Source: an uncultured Verrucomicrobiae bacterium (lineage in GTDB: Bacteria > Verrucomicrobiota > Verrucomicrobiia > Limisphaerales > AAA164-E04). From it: DNA of 64,000 nucleotides. Under the pieces are notes generated by a model. The model was not told where the DNA came from. It was given only the letters and a program-made list of their open reading frames with translations, and ran no database searches. The stretch covers positions 3,736,876 through 3,800,875 of the forward strand of contig OX638380.1 in NCBI GenBank assembly GCA_951813855.1, in the 5' to 3' direction. Numbering within the stretch: position 1 is the stretch's first letter; each line of letters begins with the position of its first letter. The position numbers were made by a program, and so were the translations under genes. Shown here in pieces: positions 43,227 through 50,678 of the stretch.

Positions 43227-43829
43227 ATGCACGATGTCTATTTGGTAGTCGGCCTGGGCAATCCTGGAACTTCTTACGCCGGAACCCGGCATAACGCGGG
43301 GTTTCTGGCGGTGGAGCGGTTGGGCGAACGGATGGCTTGCCCGTTCCGGACCGAGAACCGGTTCGACGCGCGTTGCGGCAAAGGCGGCTTGGGCGGCGCC
43401 GAAGTGTTACTTTGCCAGCCGTTGACCTTTATGAACCGGAGCGGCCGGTCGGTGGCTCGAGTGGTGTCGTATTACAAGATCGATCTCGCTCGGGTGCTCG
43501 TGGTGACGGACGATTTGGATTTGGAGTTGGGTACGGTCCGGCTGCGGCTGCGGGGCAGCAGCGGCGGGCATAACGGACTGCGTTCCGTAGCCCAGGAGTT
43601 GGGCACGGAACAATTCGCGCGGTTGAAGATCGGCATCGGGCGCCGGGGAGGGGGTTCGGTGTTGGGCCATGTTCTAGGCCGGTTCGATTCTCGCGAACGC
43701 GAATTACTTGAACTCGTCTTGGAGCGCGTCAGCGATCAGGTCGCCGCGGCGGTCAACGAAGGATTCGAGTTGGCAATGGCTCAATATAACGGTAGGGTGG
43801 CAACAGACAACGACGAAGTCGGCAGTTAG
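43227..43829 (+). CDS. pth: Peptidyl-tRNA hydrolase
   Basis: Recycles peptidyl-tRNA released from stalled ribosomes. The 200-residue product has the signature VVGLGNPGTSYAGTRHNAGF with the catalytic His, LTFMNRSGRSVARV, VVTDDLDLELGTVRLRLRGSSGGHNGLRSV and RLKIGIGR. It lies between rplY and rpsF; rpsF begins one base after its stop. Confidence 0.96.
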   Translation: MHDVYLVVGLGNPGTSYAGTRHNAGFLAVERLGERMACPFRTENRFDARCGKGGLGGAEVLLCQPLTFMNRSGRSVARVVSYYKIDLARVLVVTDDLDLELGTVRLRLRGSSGGHNGLRSVAQELGTEQFARLKIGIGRRGGGSVLGHVLGRFDSRERELLELVLERVSDQVAAAVNEGFELAMAQYNGRVATDNDEVGS

Positions 43830-43830
43830 C

Positions 43831-44193
43831 GTGAAAAAGTACGACGCATTATTCATACTGAACAGTTTGGGGCAAGAGGACAACGTTCAGGCCATGATCG
43901 ACGGCGTAGCCGCTTGCATCGCAGATGCGGGCGGGAAAGTCGAATCGATCGACTCGATGGAAAGCCGGTCTTTCGCTCGGCTGGTCGACCGCGATCGTCC
44001 CAGCGGTCATTATTTTTCGGTATTATTCGAGATTTCGACCGAGGGTTTAGCTCAGGTGCAATCGGCGCTCCGGGACAACGAACACGTTTTTCGATCTTTC
44101 ATCTGCCTAGCGGGTAAACCGGCTCCGGAGCGGAAGCCTGTGGCGTCGACCGAAACGGATTCGCGATCAACCAAAGACCATGTCAGCGTTTAG
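43831..44193 (+). CDS. rpsF: 30S ribosomal protein S6
   Basis: The 120-residue product opens KKYDALFILNSLGQEDNVQAMIDGV, contains the S6 beta strands KVESIDSMESRSFARLVDRDRPSGHYFSVLFE, and ends in a divergent, charged tail (APERKPVASTETDSRSTKDHVSV). The start is a GTG at 43831, one base after the pth stop; the frame reaches back into pth. It overlaps ssb by 14 bases. No rpsR (S18, its usual ribosome partner) follows. Confidence 0.88.
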   Translation: MKKYDALFILNSLGQEDNVQAMIDGVAACIADAGGKVESIDSMESRSFARLVDRDRPSGHYFSVLFEISTEGLAQVQSALRDNEHVFRSFICLAGKPAPERKPVASTETDSRSTKDHVSV

Positions 44194-44698
44194 TTTCAAC
44201 AAAGTCATTCTCGTAGGACGACTGACCAGGGACCCCGAATTGCGTTATACCGAAAAGGGAACGGCCATCGGAAAAATCGGTCTGGCGGTTTCCCGCAACT
44301 GGAAGAACGAAGCCGGCGAATTGCAGGAAGAAACGACCTTCGTCGATGTCGACGCCTTCGGCAGGCAAGCCGAAACGATTGGCAAGTTCGTTACGAAGGG
44401 GAGGCCGATCTTGGTCGAGGGGAGATTGAAGTTGGACCAGTGGGAAGATCGGCAAACCCATCAGAAACGAAACCGATTAGGGGTGGTGATGGAACGCTTT
44501 TCTTTCTTGGACACGCGGCAACAGGCCGAAGGCGCGCCGGCCAGCGTTCCCGCTGCCGAAGGCTTTCGGCAGCCTGCCGCCGCCCCCGCTCCGCCGGCGG
44601 CGAGTGCCGCGCCCGTGCCGCAGCAAAGTTCCGCCGGAGCCCCTTCGAGCCCGGCTAGTTCCGACCCGCAGGCCGATCAGGAATATGTCCCGTTTTAA
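44180..44698 (+). CDS. ssb: Single-stranded DNA-binding protein
   Basis: The 172-residue product has an OB fold (FNKVILVGRLTRDPELRYTEKGTAIGKIGLAVSRNWKN; TTFVDVDAFGRQAETIGKFVTKGRPILVEGRLKLDQWED). A Pro/Ala/Ser-rich linker follows, and the C-terminal tip is YVPF, a variant of the usual acidic DDDIPF partner-docking tail with only two acids (DQE) before it. It lies in the rpsF-ssb-rplI order. Confidence 0.95.
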   Translation: MSAFSFNKVILVGRLTRDPELRYTEKGTAIGKIGLAVSRNWKNEAGELQEETTFVDVDAFGRQAETIGKFVTKGRPILVEGRLKLDQWEDRQTHQKRNRLGVVMERFSFLDTRQQAEGAPASVPAAEGFRQPAAAPAPPAASAAPVPQQSSAGAPSSPASSDPQADQEYVPF

Positions 44699-44755
44699 AG
44701 GACGATCACGGCGAGCGGCAATCTGGGAGCGTTTGATTATTTTACAGGTTCAGTT

Positions 44756-45277
44756 ATGGCGAAGGCAGAGGTTATTTTGGTGAGGCCCGTAAGCGGTTTG
44801 GGCAGTGAATCCGATCGAGTCGAGGTCACCGCCGGATATGCGCGAAACTATTTGATTCCGGGCGGCTACGCCGTCCCCTTGACGGCTTCCAACCGGCGCC
44901 GCCTCGAGGTGCTGAAAGCGCGTCGGATCGAGCGGGAATCGCGAGAAGTGGAAGCGGCGAACGAATTGGCGACGAGTTTGTCCAAGTTGATTTTGACTCT
45001 GAAAGTACGCACCGGCGAGAACGGTCGTCTGTTCGGTTCGGTGACGCCGGCCAAGATCGCCATCGAGTTGAAACAGCAATTCGACGTGGACATCGACAAG
45101 CGGAAAATTCACTTGGAGGATCCGATCAAGGAACTCGGCGAGTTCGGCGTCGACTTGAAGTTGCACGGGGAGATCGTCGCGGCGTTGAAAGTCCGGGTCG
45201 AGAGCATCAATCAGCCCGCGGAGAACGTGGCGGCGAAGCAGATTCCAAGAGCCGAGAAAGCTGCCGAAAAGAAATAG
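44756..45277 (+). CDS. rplI: 50S ribosomal protein L9
   Basis: The 173-residue product has the N-terminal L9 domain (EVILVRPVSGLGSESDRVEVTAGYARNYLIPGGYAVP, corresponding to the GxKGxxVxVxxGYxRNYLxPxxxA signature), the long connecting helix and the C-terminal domain (GENGRLFGSVTPAKIAIELKQQFDVDIDKRKIHLEDPIKELGEF). A Lys/Ala tail follows. It ends the translation-gene run. Confidence 0.95.
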   Translation: MAKAEVILVRPVSGLGSESDRVEVTAGYARNYLIPGGYAVPLTASNRRRLEVLKARRIERESREVEAANELATSLSKLILTLKVRTGENGRLFGSVTPAKIAIELKQQFDVDIDKRKIHLEDPIKELGEFGVDLKLHGEIVAALKVRVESINQPAENVAAKQIPRAEKAAEKK

Positions 45278-45628
45278 CCCCGCACTTCCCAACCGGGGAA
45301 TCCGAAGCGGCCTCGGTTCCCGGGCCCCGGGCGAACGGGCCGGTCGCTTGCCTGCCGTGGCGTCCGTCGTTGCCGGACCGATTTTATCGTCAGGAAATTC
45401 GAGCTCGGAACTTCGTTCATTGCGGCAGAACGGAAATTCCCCGAACGGCGGTTTTCGCTTTCGGACCGGCCTCGGTTCGGCAGGCGTTTCAGCTGATCTC
45501 GTCGCTATCGAACGGTTCGGAGACTTCCGTTCGGGAGTTCGGTTGCGTTGCCGCGGTATCGGGACGAAACCGATCGGCGGTGGAATGATGCGTCCTTGGG
45601 AGTATCTGACCTTCCCGAAATTTTCCCC
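45278..45628. other. Intergenic between rplI and the ISAzo13 element
   Basis: About 350 bp of host composition with no recognised gene. A small TTCCC/GGGAA hairpin just after the rplI stop (about 45287-45302) has no T tract. Open frames here on both strands are Arg/Pro/Ser-rich, lack motifs and are not called. After removal of the insertion sequence the ancestral gap between rplI and the end of ftsK would be about 500 bp. Confidence 0.5.
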
Positions 45629-45631
45629 TAA

Positions 45632-47170
45632 GGGCTCTCGCCAAAATAAACTATCTGTTTTCCGTGTATGTATCAAATGTATTATTTACATTCATGGGGC
45701 TTTAATTTATAATTCCATTCACCATGAAACTTCTCTTTAGTCAAACGCAAATCTTGCATTTGTTCGTCAGTAATTTTTATGCCCGTCTGATATTTGGATT
45801 CATCTAGATCACAGTTTATTTTCAACCCATTTTTAGTTGTTGTATTGCTAATCAAATTAACTATGGTTTCATAATTGGTTAATGGGCGTCCCCGCCAATT
45901 CATTGAAATATATGAAAACATTTGATGTTCAATTTTATTCCACTTGCTCGTACCAGGTGGAAAATGACAAACTGATATTTCCATACTAAGTTCATCAGCC
46001 AGTTTTTGTAACTCGGTTTTCCATAATTTATTACGACTACCATTTGAACCTCCTCCATCAGCTGTAATTAATAGCTTCTTGGCCTTGGGATGTTTTTTTC
46101 GTCCCATTGCTAGCCACCATCGACGAATAGTTTCTACCGCAAATTCCGCAGTATCGTGATCAGTGCCTATACTTACCCAACCCGTATTGGTGTTAATATC
46201 AAACACGCCATAGGGATTTGCTTTAGGTAGTTTTGGATCAGGGAAATCATGCATTTTGACTAGTTCAGGATTTCCATTCGGATGCCATTCATTCCCCATA
46301 TTTTTGTGCTGTCCCACCAATTCCTTTTTTTTGGTGTCAACCGAAATCACGGGTTCATTTTCCTTCAGGAATTTCCGAGATTTGCGTTCAATATATCGAA
46401 ATTGCTGGTCTCGATCGGGATGCTGGTTGCCTTCTAGCGTCTTCTGGTTGCCTTGAAGGCTGTATCCCATTTCATGGAGAAAACGATTTACGGTGCGTTC
46501 ACTTATCTGATGTCCCATTTCATTTAATTTGGTTTTGATTTGTTCAGCACTTTTGCAAGTCCAACGCAACGGATTTTCAGGATCACCTCGAGTTTCGGGT
46601 TCGATAAGATTATTCAGATCTGACAAAAGAGTCTTGTCGTGTTTGGCTAATAATTTCCGTCCCCCTCCTACTTTCCTTTGGCGATTTTTTTCCGAAATTG
46701 CTCCCGTTTTTAATTCATTAATTCCCGCTCGAATCGTAGTGCGGCTAGCACCCGTAGCTTCGTGAACTATTTCTATTCCACCCCTACCAATGGCTATTGC
46801 CTCGGATGCTAGCCAATGACGCTTAATCAATTCTTGGAAGTTTGGCTCCAAGCTCAGATATTTTTTTCTGATAACGGCAACCTGATCGCTCACGCTTAAT
46901 CATATCATACATATTTCATTTTTTCAACCTTTAAAAGTAATTAATTCTAATTCGTTGGTTGTCAAAGGATTGGAAACTAAGATTTACCGTCATCAAGCCT
47001 TTCAAAAACCATTGAATCGACCTAAATGGGTTGATAACTTCCAGCTTTAAATAAACCATCGAAATCAGTTTTTAGATTACCAGAGAGATTATCCGTTCAT
47101 TAACATGTCAGAATGAAATTCTGATAAAAATTTAATCATTTGAACAAATATGTTATTTAGGCGAGAGCCC
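45632..47170. mobile_element. ISAzo13-family insertion sequence, complete
   Basis: 1,539 bp, clearly AT-rich against the host. Its ends are 18-bp inverted repeats with one mismatch: GGGCTCTCGCCAAAATAA at 45632-45649 and the reverse complement of 47153-47170. A TAA direct repeat flanks it on both sides (45629-45631 and 47171-47173). It carries one reverse-strand transposase and about 260 bp of non-coding DNA on the right. With intact ends and an uninterrupted transposase, it looks recent and possibly active. Confidence 0.9.
45682..46893 (-). CDS. ISAzo13-family transposase
   Basis: The 403-residue DDE transposase has an N-terminal helix-turn-helix region (GGIEIVHEATGASRTTIRAGINEL) and then ERTVNRFLHEMGYSLQGNQKTLEG. 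The catalytic residues are D186 (VISVDTKKKELVG), D279 (LLITADGGGSNGSRN) and E322 (TSKWNKIEHQMF), all present. This layout, including the GNQK and HPDRDQQF blocks, is that of the ISAzo13 or Rhodopirellula-type family. The start is a GTG at 46893. Base composition is far more AT-rich than the host genes on either side. Confidence 0.93.
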   Translation of the reverse strand: MSDQVAVIRKKYLSLEPNFQELIKRHWLASEAIAIGRGGIEIVHEATGASRTTIRAGINELKTGAISEKNRQRKVGGGRKLLAKHDKTLLSDLNNLIEPETRGDPENPLRWTCKSAEQIKTKLNEMGHQISERTVNRFLHEMGYSLQGNQKTLEGNQHPDRDQQFRYIERKSRKFLKENEPVISVDTKKKELVGQHKNMGNEWHPNGNPELVKMHDFPDPKLPKANPYGVFDINTNTGWVSIGTDHDTAEFAVETIRRWWLAMGRKKHPKAKKLLITADGGGSNGSRNKLWKTELQKLADELSMEISVCHFPPGTSKWNKIEHQMFSYISMNWRGRPLTNYETIVNLISNTTTKNGLKINCDLDESKYQTGIKITDEQMQDLRLTKEKFHGEWNYKLKPHECK

Positions 47171-47319
47171 TAATCCGCTCCTGCCGGTACTTCTTGAAGT
47201 TTAAGCTATTCGCCGGGCGGCCGGTCAATCCGCAACGGGACGCAACGGAGTCCGGGAGCTGGATCCGGTCGCCGAGACCGGGCGAAACGAAGCATCGGAA
47301 AGGGAGGCCGGGCCCCGCG

Positions 47320-49848
47320 TCAACCCGCCAATCCCTGACCCTGGCCGTCGGCGCCGCCACCGTCCAAGTCGATCAGGATTTCTCGAGGTTCGGCGCCTCG
47401 TCCGGGACCGACGATGCCGCGATTTTCGATTTCGTCCATGATGCGGGCCGCTCGGGTATAGCCGATGCGCAACCGGCGTTGCATTAGCGAAACGCTCGCC
47501 TTCTGTTCGGAGCGGATCACTTCGATGCACTTTTCGATTAATTCTTCGTCTTCGTCCGAATCGCCTTCGCTGGCGCTGACGACCGGCTTGTTCAGTTGCT
47601 CGTGAATTTCTCCTTCGTAGCTGGGAGTCGCTTGCTGACTGATGTGGTCGACGATGCTCTGGATTTCTTCGTCGGTGATCAGCACGCCTTGAGCGCGGAT
47701 CAGTTTGGCCGACCCCGGCGGCAGATAGAGCATGTCGCCTTTGCCCAGCAGCTTGTCGGCGCCCATGCTGTCCAGAATCGTTCGCGAATCGGTTTTGGAG
47801 GCCACTTGGAAGGCGATGCGCGCTGGAATATTGGCCTTGATGACGCCGGTAATGACGTCGACGCTGGGCCGTTGAGTGGCGACGATGCAATGGATGCCGG
47901 CCGCTCGAGCCATTTGAGTAATCCGGGCGATGGCCATTTCCACGTCGGACGGGGCCACCAGCATCAGATCGGCGAGCTCGTCGATAATCACGACGATATA
48001 ACTGAGCTTGTCCGGAATATCGATTTCGTCTTCCCTCGGCACTTTCATGTTCTCGTCGAGATCGGTCGAATATTCCTCCGGGTCCTCGGCGGGAGCGTCG
48101 ACTTCCTCCACTTCTTTTCGAACCCGGTCGTTGAAGGATTGGATATTGCGGACCCCGACTTTGGCGAAAATTTGATAACGTTTCTCCATTTCGTTAACTA
48201 CCCAACGAAGGGCGAGTACGACTTTTTTGGGATCGGTAACCACCGGGACCACGAGGTGGGGCAGGGAATTGTACTGTTGCAGTTCGACGACCTTGGGATC
48301 GATCATGACGAAGCGGAGATCCTCGGGCGAGTAGCGGTATAACAGCGAAGCGATGACGGCGTTGATGCAGACCGATTTGCCGGAACCGGTGCTTCCCGCT
48401 ATCAACAAATGCGGCATGCCGGCCAGATCCACGATCATGGGTTTGCCGTACACGTCTTTGCCCAGCACGATCGGGAGGCGCGCTTTGGTGTCGGTCCATT
48501 CTTCGGATTCCAGCAGGTCGCGAATGATGACCTTGGATTTGATTTTGTTCGGGATTTCGATTCCCACCGAACCTTTGCCCGGGACGGGGACGAGCATGTT
48601 GATGCGTTCGGCCTTGAGCGCGGCGGCAATGTTGTTGCTGAGGTTCCCGATGCGTTCCAGTTTGATGCCCGGCGCCGGATGCAGTTCGTAACGGGTGATG
48701 GTGGGGCCTTTGGTGATGTCGCCGAGCGTCACGTTGATGCCGAACTGCTTCAAGGTGTTTTTCATCAGTTCCGCGTTGGCCATCAAGGTTTCCTTCGTGT
48801 CGGTCTTGACGGTATCGGGCTCCATGTAGTCGAGAAAGTCGACATCGGGCAGTATGTAGTCGCCGATCACCGGCGGTTTGGCGACCGACAAGGATTTCTT
48901 CTTGGGTTTCGCCGCGGGATTGGGAGCGGTCGGAAGGGTAATGACCGGTTCGGTTGCCTTGGGTGCCGGCGAAGCGGAATTACTCGGTTTCTTCGGTGGT
49001 TCGGGCTGCGGCGCAGGCTCCGGAACGCTTGGAGTCGGTTTAGCGGAACGAGCGCGGGCTCGAGGCGGCGCCGAGGCAGAGACGCTGTGGTCGACGACTT
49101 TGGGTTTCGGCAGGACTTCGACGTCCGCTCCGGCGGTTGCCGTTCGGAGAAAGGGCCACCGGAAACCGCCCTGAAGCCTTCTGGCTTCTCTGGCGAGTTG
49201 CCGTTGTTGTTGCCGCAGCCGTCGTTCTTCCGGACCGGCATTCTTGATGACCTTGGCCGAACAGTCCAAGATCCAATCCCAACATTCCCGGAACAAGGCG
49301 CCGACATCCAAATTGGTCAGAATGACCAAGCTGGCGGCATACACGGTCAGGTAAAGGGTCATGGCTCCGATTTCGTGGAAGAACCGGACGAAAAACCAGC
49401 TGTTGAGAGCGTAACCGATGAAGCCGCCGGCTCCGTAAGGCGAGACGGAAGAAGTCGCTAGCAAGGGGATGCTCTTGGAAATCAGATCCAGCATCCCGGC
49501 GCAGGACAGGATCATGCAGAGCGCGATCAGATGAACCCGGCGGCAGCCGAACAAGCTGCAGAGCTTCGGGAAGTAATAGGTCAGCCCCAGATTTAGCAAT
49601 ACGACCGGCAACAGGAACGCGAGCGCGCCGAATACGAAAAAACAACATTGCCCGGTCCAGGCTCCGACGATGCCCACCAGATTTTTCGTGTTTTCGTGGT
49701 GGGGATGCTGATTGAATTTCAGGTCTCCAGGGTCGAACGAGAGCAACGCCGCGAAAAACAGCGCCGCGATACTGAGGTAGAATAATCCCAGAATATTTCC
49801 CCAGTCCCCGTCATCCGGATTCTTTTCGATAGTTTTTTTTCGCGCCAT
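47320..49848 (-). CDS. ftsK: DNA translocase FtsK
   Basis: Pumps chromosome ends through the closing septum. The 842-residue product has four N-terminal membrane segments (to about residue 190) and a short Pro/Lys-rich linker (about 240-340). The motor follows: alpha/beta domain (LGDITKGPTITRYELHPAPGIKLERIGNL), Walker A GSTGSGKSV, FVMIDPKVVELQQYNSLPHL and VIIDELADLMLV. The C-terminal winged-helix gamma domain (RRLRIGYTRAARIMDEIENRGIVGP) reads KOPS-like sites. Convergent with the rplI operon. Confidence 0.96.
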   Translation of the reverse strand: MARKKTIEKNPDDGDWGNILGLFYLSIAALFFAALLSFDPGDLKFNQHPHHENTKNLVGIVGAWTGQCCFFVFGALAFLLPVVLLNLGLTYYFPKLCSLFGCRRVHLIALCMILSCAGMLDLISKSIPLLATSSVSPYGAGGFIGYALNSWFFVRFFHEIGAMTLYLTVYAASLVILTNLDVGALFRECWDWILDCSAKVIKNAGPEERRLRQQQRQLAREARRLQGGFRWPFLRTATAGADVEVLPKPKVVDHSVSASAPPRARARSAKPTPSVPEPAPQPEPPKKPSNSASPAPKATEPVITLPTAPNPAAKPKKKSLSVAKPPVIGDYILPDVDFLDYMEPDTVKTDTKETLMANAELMKNTLKQFGINVTLGDITKGPTITRYELHPAPGIKLERIGNLSNNIAAALKAERINMLVPVPGKGSVGIEIPNKIKSKVIIRDLLESEEWTDTKARLPIVLGKDVYGKPMIVDLAGMPHLLIAGSTGSGKSVCINAVIASLLYRYSPEDLRFVMIDPKVVELQQYNSLPHLVVPVVTDPKKVVLALRWVVNEMEKRYQIFAKVGVRNIQSFNDRVRKEVEEVDAPAEDPEEYSTDLDENMKVPREDEIDIPDKLSYIVVIIDELADLMLVAPSDVEMAIARITQMARAAGIHCIVATQRPSVDVITGVIKANIPARIAFQVASKTDSRTILDSMGADKLLGKGDMLYLPPGSAKLIRAQGVLITDEEIQSIVDHISQQATPSYEGEIHEQLNKPVVSASEGDSDEDEELIEKCIEVIRSEQKASVSLMQRRLRIGYTRAARIMDEIENRGIVGPGRGAEPREILIDLDGGGADGQGQGLAG

Positions 49849-49946
49849 TCCACCCTATAACGTAACGCACAATCGGGGGAAAAGAAATACCGGCCCGGCA
49901 TTTAGTGCGTTATTTCGACCGTCGAACGGTTCGGGCTGGGCGGGGA

Positions 49947-50678
49947 TCAGTTGTCGAAAGACAGTTTGGTCGTCGATCGGGCCCGGTAGTCGTGGATGCG
50001 TAGTTCCTTGATTTTCCACTGGCCGTCGATTTTTTCGACGTCGGAGATTTCGAATTTCTTGAGGCGTTTTCCCTTGCGATCGTAGGCCTCGGCGTAAATC
50101 AGACCGCCGTGATTGCGGGAAATCCAAGAACGGACCCTCGTATACCCGTACTCGAGTTCCGGTTCCTGACGGCTTTCCAGAACGTAACAGGCGATCCCTT
50201 TGCGCATGCGGATTTTGATATCGGTTAGCAACGTCTGCCGGGGCCAGTGGAAAAATCCCAGTCCCAAATCGGCCGGCCAGAAGTCGGTGCCCGCCAAAGG
50301 AGTCATGGCTGTTTCGGGAGTGATCTCGACCGGGGGCGCCTGGCCGGTGGCTAGCAGATAGCGCGGTGGAGAAACGCCCCCCTTGATAATGGTCAGTCGC
50401 GTCAGGTTTCCGGTGCCGGGCGGGGTTAGCTCAAAAACGCTCTGCCATTGGGGGGCTTGGAGCTGGGTTTTCAGGACGAGATTTTGGACGATTCGCCGTC
50501 CGTTCCGGCCTCGAGTCTGGAGAGTTCCGCTGATTCGTTCGTAGTTCAGGAGCCGGGTTTGGCGCATTTGTTGAGCCAACTCCGCTCCCGAAGCGGGTTG
50601 GAAAAACTCCTGGGCCAAGGGGACAAACCGGAATAACAGCAACAGCGCCCCGCTCAGAATCAATGGTCGCACAGTCAC
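49947..50678 (-). CDS. LolA-like outer membrane lipoprotein-sorting family protein
   Basis: The 243-residue product has a signal peptide (PLILSGALLLLFRFVPLAQEFFQPASG). A LolA/LppX-type half-barrel follows, in the TP_0789/PF17131-like variant: LLNYERISGTLQTRGRNGRRIVQNLVLKTQ, TPLAGTDFWPADLGLGFFHWP and CYVLESRQEPELEYGYTRVRSWISRNHGGLIYAEAYDRKGKRLKKFEI. It probably binds lipid or lipoprotein in the periplasm. It starts with a GTG whose GTGA overlaps the lon stop. Confidence 0.82.
   Translation of the reverse strand: MTVRPLILSGALLLLFRFVPLAQEFFQPASGAELAQQMRQTRLLNYERISGTLQTRGRNGRRIVQNLVLKTQLQAPQWQSVFELTPPGTGNLTRLTIIKGGVSPPRYLLATGQAPPVEITPETAMTPLAGTDFWPADLGLGFFHWPRQTLLTDIKIRMRKGIACYVLESRQEPELEYGYTRVRSWISRNHGGLIYAEAYDRKGKRLKKFEISDVEKIDGQWKIKELRIHDYRARSTTKLSFDN

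Noticed and set aside
45348..45740. 130-codon ORF running into the ISAzo13 element
   Set aside because: It reads across the insertion boundary and has no recognisable domain.
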